Positions 1 through 10,556 of a stretch of 64,000 nt of DNA are shown here, in pieces. The notes under the pieces are model-generated. The model saw only the letters and a list, made by a program, of their open reading frames with translations, was not told the origin of the DNA and made no database searches. The DNA is taken from positions 92,387-156,386 of the forward strand of contig JADDMT010000073.1 in NCBI GenBank assembly GCA_021401465.1. The letters run 5' to 3'. This DNA comes from Teratosphaeria epicoccoides (Eukaryota; Ascomycota; Dothideomycetes; Mycosphaerellales; Teratosphaeriaceae). Numbering within the stretch: position 1 is the stretch's first letter; each line of letters starts with the position of its first letter. The position numbers and the translations under genes are program-made.

Positions 1-1865
1 ATCATCCGCCATAGTCAGAGCTTGGGCGAAGACAAAGTGGTGATATGCTAATGATAGGGTCGTTGTAAGTCAATTACAAAGATCTCTCATTGAGAGTAAG
101 AGGCACAATCAGGAGTAGAAATCTTAGGAGGCCTGAACATGTATTCATGTCGGCCAATCAGTGGGACTAGCTACGCACGGTAGCAAGACGTCCTTGTCTC
201 GAAATGTCAGTAGTCTACGATCTGAATAGCAAACCTGTTCGACTTCGACAGGCACTGCCTGCTGACCACACTGCTTCGGGTCGCCGTCGGCCCAGCACTG
301 AGCCCCCGGGGAGAGTAGGCTGCGCATTCTCGGCTGCAGGAGTGACCTGCATTCGCAAAGACTGACGAAGCTGGCGGAGCTGGCGGAACTGGAGGTGCTG
401 GCAGAGCTGACAGGCCTGACCGCTGTCGTCAATGTCGTTGTATGTGAGGAGCGTAACCTCTTCCTTGTTCGCCAGCTCCAACAAGTCCTGCAGATTCTGC
501 CATTTCGGCTGCTCGTCAGCTGTAAATCAGGGCGGCGCGCCAGCTATTCTGCGAGCGCATAGCGAGCTTCAGCGGATGAAGGAAGAAATAAGTGCAACCC
601 ACTTCTCCTGCACCAGCTCCGATGTGGTTGTCCGCCAGTGCGGATCGTGATGCGCTTGGGTAGCTCGAGAAAAGCATCCAGCTCGAGACGAGTATGAGAG
701 CTGGGAGGTTGATGCCATTCCGCAGCTCGACCGGCGACGCACGGTGTTCTTGGACCAGAGTAAACCACGGCGTGATGGTCAGTAGGCTGTATGGGTCTTT
801 TGGGGTGCTCGACTAGACCGTGACCGATTGGACCGGCGACGCACGACGTTCTTGGACCAGGGTAGCCACAGCGTGGTGGTCGGCAGGCTGAATGGCTCAT
901 CGATTGGTTGTCGTATATAGCGTGGACTGAGATGAGGGCTCCAGGAGAGAAGCCAAAGTATACGAAGAGACGGAGACAGGGAGATCGTGTATACTGTGAG
1001 GGATGGTATGATTGCAGGAGAGAGAAGAGGTAGGCTCTTTTCCTGATAGAAGAAGACTTTGAAACAAAGGGTAGCGGCGTGCTTGCTAGAGACTGCAAAC
1101 AATCTGTCGATTTCCTCATTACGCTCCAACCGACTCACCAACCCTTCAGTAAATGCGCTCCAACCCCCCTCATTAACCAATCACGAGCTCTCACAGCAAT
1201 CAATCGACCGCCAAAGGCACCAACTACTCGGTTGGCTGATGGCACTACTGTCTTCCTTGACATGGACCTTGAGTGCTTGGCTCGCAAGCTCTGCCGAGCA
1301 GCCAGGTGCTGATCCCCCTCTTCCGAGCCGTTTCTCCTTGAGCGGCAACATCAATGAGACAAGCGCCGACAAGGTCAGGCGTACGATCATGACCCGCACC
1401 GGTCCAGGGCCTTGCGCCTGATCGGAAGAGCCCGAGCGCACGACCACCAGGAGGCGAGAAAGCTCTGCTAGCCGCTGCTCCAGGTGGAATTCAATGGCAG
1501 CCCGTGATCATTGGCCCAGTGTGGGTCATCAGGAAGATTATGCCCCCATGCATGAGAATAGACACGCCATGCCGTTCTTCACGGATCACCGTGAGGCATC
1601 CGAGTCTCCGGATAGTACATCCCGACCACGGCAATCTGTACTGACAACATTAACCTCAATTTGGTCACAGAGAGCGCCGAGCTCTGGTGCAAGTGACGGG
1701 GATCCCACCAAGATGGGAGGATCGCGTTTTGACTTTGGTGATGGTTGACCTGAGCGTACCATTTCTCGGCAGGATTCGTCGGCCTTTCAGCCGTCAACGG
1801 AACATGACAATATGAAAAGCCCGTCACGACTCTGACGGCGCTCTTTTCATTCCGCTGGCTATCCA
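1..1865. other. GC-balanced intergenic DNA, no supported gene
   Basis: This stretch has ordinary composition with no TAG/CTA enrichment. Several frames of 70-190 codons stay open on both strands, but they overlap one another, have no recognisable domain, and one translates a local duplication. I cannot support any of them as a gene. It is the 3' side of the minus-strand gene that ends at 1866. Confidence 0.5.
727..895. repeat. Two imperfect direct copies of about 67 bp
   Basis: A block starting GACCGGCGACGCACG with an internal TTCTTGGACCAG and ending near AGGCTG.ATGG occurs at about 727-794 and again at about 830-895, roughly 102 bp apart. The copies differ by scattered substitutions. It lies in unmutated DNA, so it is independent of the RIP block to the right. 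Confidence 0.7.
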
Positions 1866-4046
1866 TCAAGATGAATTTCTTACACCTGTTTTCTTGCACC
1901 ATCCACGGTTCAGCACACCGGCCTGTCCTCCCATGTCCAATCGGTATGCACGATTTGTATCAAGGATTGCCCGCGGTCTCGCCTTTTTCTCATTCTTCCG
2001 TTCTCCTCGCGCATCCCGCCAGTAGTGTCCGTCCCTTGACCTCGATCCTGCCTCCTCCTCCTTCTCCTGCTTCTTCTGCGCCTCCACCCATGCTACCCTC
2101 CACCACCCTTCCAAGCCCTCATCCCAGAACCTCCAGACCGCTTCCCTCGCTCTTAGGGACGAGAGGCGTAGGATATGCTTCTCCCATTCCTGCTCAACGA
2201 GGCCCCGCTCGCCCCGGCCCTGACTGCCATCGCGATACTCCTCGCCCAATGCCGGCACAATCCAAGAGTCCAGATCATTGGCACTGGCGCCACGAGTGCT
2301 GTTTGAAGAACGAGTGAAACTGGAGGAAAGGTACCTGCATCCCCATTCCTGGATCTCAGAGCGCAAGAATTGGGCCGCTGGGTGCCGACGATGGTGCGAG
2401 GAGGAGAAGAACTCGTTGTCGTTGAGGCCGGGCACCCAGTAGGGGATGCTGGTGAGGTAGGGATTGACGTCGAGTTCTGTGACATCGTCATCGTAGTCGT
2501 CGTCCTCGCCGTCGTCGTTATCGTCGATCGGAGTGGTGGTGGTGGTGGTGGGAGGCATGACGTACCGCCGTGGCGAAGTAAAGGGATCCTCGAGGCGGGC
2601 GAGGAAGTGTAGGGACTTGGATAGAAGGCCTTTCAAATTGAATTCTGAGGGATCGGACAACAGCACGCCCATCTCCTCATCCGCACGGCCGCCATCCATC
2701 CACGCACACTGCCGGGATCTCTCCCGCTCACACAGCCCCCTCACACCCTTCACCCCCGCTTCCCCTGCCCTCGAAACCATCTCCGTCACAACCGCCTTGA
2801 GGAAGTCCTGGAACAAGTCATCAATGTCCTCCTCGGCCTTCTCCCGAGGAAGGTTCACACCAGCAACTGTATCACGACTTCGTTTGTACAACCGGACACC
2901 CGTGCCGAAGTCACCCGGATCACCTGGTACGAACCGCGAAGACGTGTGTGACGTCGGGGGCGGAGTGCCAGGAGGAGGTGCCGAGGACCAGGAGAGCGGG
3001 AGCCAGGGGCCTTGGAATGTGTGGGGAAAAGAGAGGAGGCGCGTGCTGGTTTCGCTGAGGCAGCGGATATAGGTTTGAGAGGAGCGGTGGGACTGTTTGG
3101 GGGGAAACCAGGACGTGGAGCGGAGGTGACGGCAGCTGGAAATAATCTGCGGGATGATGGTTGTTTCGAGGAAGGCGATGGCTTCTTCGTCGGCGATTGA
3201 GGAGACTCGGGCGAGGATCTGACGTTGGATGGCGTGAGCTTCGGAGGCGACGGTGCGGAAGGCGGTTTCGTGGGCGGTCCAGGTATCGTTCTTGGTGAGA
3301 GCAGCGGTGCAGAGTTCGTCCAGACCGGCTGAGGTCTGCTCGAAAGGGTAGCCGGCCAGGCCCTTTTCGCTGCCGGTGCTCAGTTTGAGTCGGTACCATG
3401 CGCAAGTGAATGCGCCCCATGCGGCGGGATCGATCAGAAGTCCTCGCTGGTCTTCTTCGTGGAGCGTTGCCAGGACGGCGTGGGCTTCGGGATCATTGGC
3501 GCAGTATGCGAGGTAGCCCAAGGCCTCCAGCCCTTGATCCCATAGCTCGGCGTTTCGTCGATCGGCTTGAATGACTCGTTCTTCGTAGTTGAGGTGCCAT
3601 GCTCGGATGCCGGTGGGGGACAAAAGGCTGAGGACTCGCAGCCGTAGGTCGGTCAGATGAGAAGCATGTCTCCGCTGGCTGGAGGAGCGGAAGCGAGGGG
3701 ATTCCAATACGGGTAAGGTATCCGCCCAGGGGACAAATTGTGCCGTCAGGCTCGAGGCCACCCGGTCCAGGAACGGCGTCAACGAAGCAGGAATCGGAAT
3801 GGCATCATCATCCGGCTTCGCAAACAGCACGTACCGATACTCGGCATCAGGCACCGGCAACTTCTTCTCCATCTGCAAGAGTAGGAGCAGAATGGTCGCC
3901 GGATCCCAGACAAAGGCAGCAAACGCCCATCCCATCAGCAGTCCCGTGGTGAGCCATGTGATGACCGTGATGCGCTGGCGGCTAGGTGACAAAGCGATGT
4001 ACCAGTCCAGGAGCGCATCTATGACGCGGGAGAGGTACAGCATCAT
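1866..4046 (-). CDS. Hypothetical protein, probable N-terminal membrane anchor
   Basis: This is an uninterrupted 726-codon frame, the only long intact gene in the window. I do not recognise the family. Residues about 26-47 form a hydrophobic segment, followed by a second hydrophobic run (49-59) and then Lys-rich residues, so the N-terminus could be a signal anchor or hairpin. The middle (about 120-330) reads as a helical soluble domain. A Pro/Ser/Thr-rich linker follows, then a very acidic Asp/Glu tract at about residues 505-520 and a basic, charged C-terminus. I chose the first Met, which is followed at once by another Met; the hydrophobic segment depends on this start. No intron is needed to keep the frame open. 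GC content is normal and there is no TAG bias, in contrast to the DNA beginning about 450 bp upstream. Function and partners cannot be stated. Confidence 0.8.
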   Translation of the reverse strand: MMLYLSRVIDALLDWYIALSPSRQRITVITWLTTGLLMGWAFAAFVWDPATILLLLLQMEKKLPVPDAEYRYVLFAKPDDDAIPIPASLTPFLDRVASSLTAQFVPWADTLPVLESPRFRSSSQRRHASHLTDLRLRVLSLLSPTGIRAWHLNYEERVIQADRRNAELWDQGLEALGYLAYCANDPEAHAVLATLHEEDQRGLLIDPAAWGAFTCAWYRLKLSTGSEKGLAGYPFEQTSAGLDELCTAALTKNDTWTAHETAFRTVASEAHAIQRQILARVSSIADEEAIAFLETTIIPQIISSCRHLRSTSWFPPKQSHRSSQTYIRCLSETSTRLLSFPHTFQGPWLPLSWSSAPPPGTPPPTSHTSSRFVPGDPGDFGTGVRLYKRSRDTVAGVNLPREKAEEDIDDLFQDFLKAVVTEMVSRAGEAGVKGVRGLCERERSRQCAWMDGGRADEEMGVLLSDPSEFNLKGLLSKSLHFLARLEDPFTSPRRYVMPPTTTTTTPIDDNDDGEDDDYDDDVTELDVNPYLTSIPYWVPGLNDNEFFSSSHHRRHPAAQFLRSEIQEWGCRYLSSSFTRSSNSTRGASANDLDSWIVPALGEEYRDGSQGRGERGLVEQEWEKHILRLSSLRAREAVWRFWDEGLEGWWRVAWVEAQKKQEKEEEAGSRSRDGHYWRDARGERKNEKKARPRAILDTNRAYRLDMGGQAGVLNRGWCKKTGVRNSS

Positions 4047-4490
4047 GGGGATAGCGAGGCATGATTGTTTGTCGTGTGAGGCATGACAAGAAGGAGTATT
4101 GGGGGATGATGTCTAGGGCGGCGTTAGTTCGAGACAAAGACCAGGAGAGAATAGATGCAGCGGACGGGTGTGTTAGCCGGGGGATGATGAGCAGGGGGGA
4201 TGATGGTTGCGTGCGGGAACAATTTGTGGCGGCCATGTGTCTTGACAATGATGAGCGAATCTGGGCGTTCGATGGTGTTGTGATATGGAATGTGTCGCGG
4301 CATTGCCGCAAGCGGCCGCGGAATCGAGTCATGCGCTCGACCTCGCCTACTCGAACATGTGTCATGCACAGGAGGAATCTTTGTCATCACTGTCTCTGAG
4401 TTTTCTGTGGCCTCAGGCATACATAGCCAGACTGCTTAGGGTCGGTAAGAGACAGGCCACTGTGATGGAAGGCTTACTAATCAACGACAG
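4047..4490. promoter_or_regulatory. Upstream region of the 4046 gene, up to the composition boundary
   Basis: About 440 bp of GC-balanced DNA separate the start codon at 4046 from the AT-rich block. It presumably holds the promoter of the minus-strand gene. I see no convincing TATA box or operator-like motif. The block ends near CAACGACAGCTAAAAGAGG, after which the sequence changes character. Confidence 0.4.
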
Positions 4491-5589
4491 CTAAAAGAGG
4501 CAGGGAATTAACAAACAGGGTTTTTAATGAAATACTATCTATAAAACAATCTATGTAAATCTATCTATTACTAAGTCTATCTGTTATTATTATCAGATTA
4601 GTGTATTATGTTACCTTACTTAGTCAGTCAGACTTTTAGCAACTAATTAGCTATTATGTACATACTTACCTATATAAAGACTATCTAACATCCTAATCCT
4701 AATCTGCTAAGCTTGTCTACATATGCCTATGTTCCTTCCTAGATCTAGCCTAAAACTAAATAAGAAGACTAAAGAACTATTTACTAGCAACTATCCTTTA
4801 CTAAGCTATGCTACCTCTTACATATAATCGACTCTAACTAGTAGCCCTAAGGTGTTATACTTAGACTTGTTAATACTACGCTTAGACTTCTAGATAGGCT
4901 CTAGCTCTAGCTATGTTAACTTGTCCTCTCTTCTATCCTCTAACCTTAGTAGTGTCTTAAATTCGACTGTAGATTACCTGCTCTTTAGTATTAACAAGTA
5001 GGACTTCGACTTTAACTAAAGTAGCATTAAAGCTAGTGTTAGCAGAGTAGTAACTTGCTACTTTAGTTAATAACTAAGTTACGTAGCATGCTCCCTCTAT
5101 GCCTTAGTATAGTCCTTCGATTTTTAGAGCTTAGCCTCTAATTTCTTAGCCTTAGCTTGTAGCTACTTATAATCCTACTATAGCTTTTAAACCTGTGTAC
5201 CTACATTGCGGCTAATGTAGATAGTGTTAGCAATATAGGTCGTCACATCATTAATGTCACCTGTGATTTAATTAATAAGCGACAGAATGCTAAGGCTAAC
5301 TACATTAGCGATACTGCTAATAAGCATGTCTATATTAAAGGTAGCAGTTAGAGTCATCGCGGCTGTAGGAGTTATGGCAGCAGGAAGGCTCGCTAAGATA
5401 TATGTTAGTTAGGTTCGATCGTAAAGATAATAGGTAAGACTTACATAGTAGAGGGAGCGTAGGAGTAGCAGGCGTAGTCAGGGTAGGAATCTAAGTAATA
5501 GCAGGAGCTATAAGATGCATGTTAGCGTATAATTAGTCGCAAGAAAGCAATGTAGGCTTACCTAGGCCCCTGTTACTAGCCCTACGCAT

Positions 5590-6047
5590 CTCTATAATAG
5601 CGGAGATAAGGGACTTTAGTAGCATGTAGGTAGTAACTAACTTACTACTAACAGCCATGTAATATTCGCGATTTTGCATAGGCGCTATGCAATTGTTCTT
5701 GATATTAGTTACATGTAGCTACTACTTGACCGCGAAGCGCCTGTAGACGCACTTGTACTAGTTGTCACTAATTTTAGTGACAGAGAGGGCCTCCTTAAGG
5801 TTAGCCAGGGTGAAATCGCGCTAGGAAGAGGGTCAGAAAGCCTTTGAATATAGGGATAGAAGAGTAGATAGAAGAGTAGATAGAAGAGTAGATTGCTTAC
5901 TATGACCTTCGCGCTAGTCTTCTCTAACATCTTCTTGTATACCTTATTATTATCAGTATCGTAGCCTAGGGCCGTCATAAGACCCTGCAGGTAAGTCAGG
6001 TCGAGACACTTGTTTGCTAGCCTGACCCTAGCATAGTACCGATACAT
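5590..6047 (-). pseudogene. Remnant of an unrecognised coding frame
   Basis: A minus-strand frame starting with Met at 6047 reads as plausible protein for about 50 residues (MYRYYARVRLANKCLDL, then a helical stretch). It then enters a translated 12-bp tandem repeat. A further protein-like stretch rich in Met and aliphatic residues lies at about 5590-5720 in another frame. No family is recognised. It may be a fragment of a transposase or gag-like protein. Support is only the local reading quality. Confidence 0.25.
5856..5893. repeat. 12-bp tandem repeat, three copies
   Basis: GATAGAAGAGTA is repeated three times in perfect tandem. It falls inside the decayed minus-strand frame at 5590-6047 and would encode a short Phe/Tyr/Leu repeat there. 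Confidence 0.8.
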
Positions 6048-6149
6048 TATATCGCAACCCCAAGTCGTCTAGGTGATTTAAGTCCTGTCCTTAACGCGGG
6101 ATGCAGTCAAGTTTTCAAACATTTGAACCGCGGCTATTTCGATAGTTAA

Positions 6150-6365
6150 GAAGTTAGTATTAAAGAGTTAATGTTAGAGGAGTCGAAGTCGAAGGAGTTA
6201 ATGTAGGAAGAGTTAATGTAGGAAGAGTTAATGTAGGAAGAGTTAATGTAGGAAGAGTTAATGTAGGAAGAGTTAATGTAGGAAGAGTTAATAATAGAAG
6301 TGTTAATGTTAGAAGACTTGATGTTAGAAGACTTAGTATTAGAAGAGTTAATACTAAGATAGATG
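6150..6365. repeat. 15-bp minisatellite
   Basis: The unit GTTAATGTAGGAAGA is repeated in tandem. About six central copies are perfect and several degenerate ones lie on each side (variants GTTAATGTTAGAAGA, CTTGATGTTAGAAGA). Read on the minus strand it gives a repeated LPTLT pattern, which is why a reading frame stays open here. I regard it as a simple repeat and not a gene. Confidence 0.85.
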
Positions 6366-6369
6366 ACAA

Positions 6370-9300
6370 TAAGAAGGATAGAAATGTTAGAGATTAAGCA
6401 GGTACTTGTGTTCTTGATATGCCTGCCTGTCGACAGCGACGCCTATGTCGACGACCATCTATTTCGCAACAGAAGGGGTTAGCGACATGGCAGTTTAGCA
6501 AGACATTTACAGGCTGTCTTTATCCTGACGCTTGTTGTTCGCATGACGGCTTGCAGACAGACGACAACAATGCTCGACAATGTTCCTACACTATGCATGC
6601 CATAAGAGTAGTAGCAGGCGGAATGACAGTCTAAACAAGCATTTCGCCACGTGAGTAGTAGGGAGAATGCAGGTAAGGGCAAGACACATGCGAGTTGCCA
6701 TTTGTCGTGACGCCTAGTATTCCGCTATAATAGCTTGCAGACAGGCGACAATAGTCGACGATGTCCCCCTAGTAGTCATTTCGCAGCAGTAGTAGATTAC
6801 GAGATGACAATCAAGGAAGAGACATATGCGAGCAGCTTCTAGTCTAGTGCCTAATGATCCCGCGATAGCTTGTTAACAGACAGGCCTTGCTACCTGTGAT
6901 CCTTGTACAGCTATTCTAGAACGGAAGTGATTAATAATGTGCGAATCTCTAACAGCATAGGCAAGATAACTACAGGTGTCTATTATCCTAGTCGTATGTT
7001 CGCTCGTGTGTTCTTCATAGCAAGCTTACTACAGTGCATACGCTTTAAGGCGTATGTGCCTATTCTTGCTATGCAGAAGTAAAAGTGTTCGCGTGCTGTA
7101 GCATTACAAGTCGAAACAGGTTACGCGTACTATGTCTTAGCTATACTTACTGTTACAAACGACAGACGACATAGTTCTGACAGCGATAGATGACACTAAT
7201 GTGCAAGGTGTTTACGGACCCTACTATAGCGCGTAGAAGATAGTACGTACGAAGAGGACAGTACAGGTCTGCTAGTTCGTGTAGACTATGTCGTCGCGGT
7301 AGTAGTAGCACTGCATCTATCTGTAGCGCTAGCCCTTCATTAATGCTCTCCTAGCTGTAACGCTCAAGCTTCTTCGGTTCGTGTAAATGTACTACTCTAT
7401 CTAAGCGTGAGAATATGCTACCTAATCACAACGTCGTTAATCGCATCGCGATTATCGTGCCTAGCTAGTAGCAGCTAAGGGAGTCTCCGTAAAGCCTGCC
7501 TACTCTCTATACCCTTCTGCTCTCTGTACCCTTCTCGCCTGAACGTGTCTAGGAGCCTTAGATGATTAATCTCTACCTCGTTGCCACAAGTCTGAGCGCT
7601 AGTAGCGCAAACCTCTAACGTCTCTATGACTTCCTCTGCGACTATTCGAGAGCCGCCTTAATACACTAGGCTGCCTGTAAGAAATATGACACTACCTCCT
7701 ACACTGTAGTAGTAGCAAGCTCCCTTGTAAGCGTTAGAGGCATAAGGCAAGCACTACACATGCCCCTTTATGTCGTCATAGGTAGGCATAACTGCTACTA
7801 GAATGACAGATAGGTAGCCATTTCGAAGGGAAGTAGCATAACACTATAGTGATTAAGCCAGGCAGAGTTATAAGAAGCTAGTAAGAGACTTTTAAGCCTG
7901 CGGACGCAGAATCGGCCGATACAACCGTAGAGATGTCTAGATTAATAGAGCGTAAGCCTTAGGTGCATGACAGTAGAGTCTCATGAATCAGGATTAGCTA
8001 ACCGTTCTCCTCTCTAGAGTTAATAGCAGTGTCACACTAAGTAAAACGCAGCGTCGTGAAAACGCATTGCTAACAAGCCGATCCTATGCTAGCATGTCTA
8101 GTGCCACGGATATAGTCACCCCTCGACCTAGGTCATATGCACTGTAGACGTAGCCTACAAGGGTAGCTCTACGTAGCGTATATAATAGCCGTAACCTACA
8201 TAGTAGGCTCTACATAGCGCTATATAACAGGAACAGCTTAAACACGCAGCATCTCCGCAGACTAGCTTAGCCTCGTATACATCTACACTAGATGATTTGT
8301 CGCTCTACCTGCAAGCCTAACATCTCCTGCAGCCTGACACATGACTATCCTCCTTAACTTCCTATATACTAAAGTCCTGTAGAGCCTAATCGCCTTGTAG
8401 CTCTTAGGTAGCACGTTTGACTAAGGAGACCCTGTTAGTGACGAATGTAGATGTCCTTGTGAATTTTGAGGTATTAGGGCAATGCGCTCTTCTCTTCAAA
8501 CTTCCGCATAGAGACTCATTCGCAGAAAAAAGCCATATTGAGCACTAAAAAAGCCCTTTAGATAGCTTTGCTAACACATTATGTTGCCTCGCACGAAGAG
8601 TATAGGCTAAAGAGAAGAGGAGCATACACGACTATGTCTTGCGTAATAGGGCGACTTAAGCATCATGTACTAGCGCGACGAGAAAGACATTCTGTCTGTA
8701 GCATTAAGGACCTAATTAAAGGTTATACTATATACTATCTAGCTAATAAACAGCTTAACGAATATACTAAACTACAAGTCATTTCTAGTCTGCATGGTCG
8801 CTAAATAGGTCCCTAGTCACATCGGTAGCACTTGCCGAGCAAGACGCTCAAATTCTCTGAATGTGTCAAGTAGTATGCTAGACTGCCTATTAGGGGCACG
8901 TATCCCTTAGTAACAACATTACTACATTTTGCCTACACACGCATAATAAGCTGCTACTACACGCCGCACTTATCATGACGGACGACAAGACAGGGCAGGC
9001 CGCGCATTAGAGACATTCTAAGTAGTAATGCTGACATCTACATAGCTCGGATAGCCGCGAACTTACGCGCTCTTCTATGCCTAAGCACGCTGCTAATCGC
9101 CAAGACTAAGAAGCTCCTACAACTTTCCATACGTAGAAAGGCCTACATAGAAGCTAGCGGCTAAGGTCTAAGCTTCCTCTAACTCTACAGAGGTGAACTC
9201 TTAGGAGCCGATGTCGATCATCAAGGCGCTAGCTCTGTCTAAGGCCACACAAGAAGCTTCCTAACTACGCGACTATAGAAAGCCATCTAGAAACCTCGAA

Positions 9301-9840
9301 ACCATGCGAAGCCCTAGCTATCTGAAGCCCCGAAAAGGGCTTCAGGTTCTTAGGGGGCTTAGTGTAGCTTTAGAGGCCTAGAGTCGAGAAGCCGCGTAGC
9401 TCTATCTAGGTGCTATAGAGCCTAGCGAAGGTACTATTCCCCTCTGCTTGCCTAATAATACTCTACACGCCTTAGTTACGACCCTAGGCGAATGCTCTAC
9501 GACGCTACATGTTACCTGTTCCTAGTCCGAGAGCGGGCATTAGCAGCTGCTAGTTCCGTATTAGCGTAGGAGCGAAAGCCACGCATCTATACTAGCACGC
9601 TAGACGGTTTCATCTGTAGTAGTCTATAGTCTAGACTTCAAGCTAACCTAGATTACTAGACTAGCTAGCATAGGTTGCTATTGCTAGATCCGGAACGATT
9701 AGACGTTATGCGCACAAAGTAATAGTCGTGTTTCTTGCTTACTTAGCAGAAGGGCTAATGCTGCTTAGATATCTAAAGGGTAGAGAGCTAAGACATTGTT
9801 AATCTGCAAGTCCGTAGTAGTAAGACATACAGAAAGGAAC
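6370..9840. other. Decayed AT-rich DNA without a recognisable feature
   Basis: No frame could be followed with confidence. The one open frame of note (8568-8804, plus, 78 codons) has no recognised domain and could be a chance survivor or a scrap of an older gene. The base pattern is the same TAG/CTA-rich one as in the rest of the block. Confidence 0.4.
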
Positions 9841-9869
9841 GAATTTGAGTGTAATTAGTAAGATGCGTG

Positions 9870-10200
9870 CTAGAAGTATGCTCGAACAATTAAGGGTTCG
9901 AGGGGTATAATGATCTACTATAACAAGAGCTTCTTACAGCTATCCGTATAACTTTTAGTCGCAAATTTGAGATTTGAGTTATCTCTAGTAAAGACAACCT
10001 AAGTCATCTCTAGTGAAGACAACCTCCTAGCATTGCTATTGCAAAGATATATGCTCGAACGATCGAGGGCCTAAGTACCATGATAATGCGCCATAACAAG
10101 ATTTTCTTCTAGCTCTCTACACAAGTTCGACACCTGAGCTAGACGTCGCGGATTCAAGAAACTAAGCCATCTCTAGTGCAGGCAACCTTCCTGGCATTCG
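9870..10200. repeat. Imperfect tandem duplication, period about 166 bp
   Basis: ATGCTCGAACAATTAAGGG... at about 9878 recurs as ATGCTCGAACGATCGAGGG... at about 10044. In both copies CATAACAAGA/CTATAACAAGA and then TCTCTAGTGaAGaCAACC-type sequence follow, with a third partial copy of the latter near 10160. Many differences are transitions. This may be the end region of an element or a locally duplicated LTR-like sequence. Confidence 0.55.
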
Positions 10201-10556
10201 TGTAGACAAGTAAATAGTCCTAAGCGCATTAATGCACTTGTAGTATGCCTAGCTCGTAGGCTCGATTGTCAAGTTAGTGCCGCTACAGAGTCAAGAATTA
10301 GTTTGTCTGAATGCCTTGCGCATTACACAGCTAATCGATAGAATTCTAGATGTTCGATCATGTTAGTGCAAGTGATAGATGAGTAACGACTCTACTAGGA
10401 AAGATTTGCGTCATGTAGTTAACAGCAGTCCAAATGTGCTAATTCTACATGAGGGGTGTTCTTGGCCACATTAAGAATCGACCTTCTAACTCATATATAG
10501 GCCTATTTACCTATTAACAATAATCTATTAGCACTAATATCGTTGTTGTTTTCACT

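Noticed and set aside
544..1119. 191-codon minus-strand gene
   Set aside because: It overlaps other open frames, has no domain, and much of it translates the direct repeat at 727-895.
6160..6369. Repetitive Leu/Thr/Pro protein
   Set aside because: It is a translation of the 15-bp minisatellite.
8568..8804. 78-codon plus-strand gene
   Set aside because: Open by chance or a scrap; no domain, no neighbours and no conserved partner in the window.
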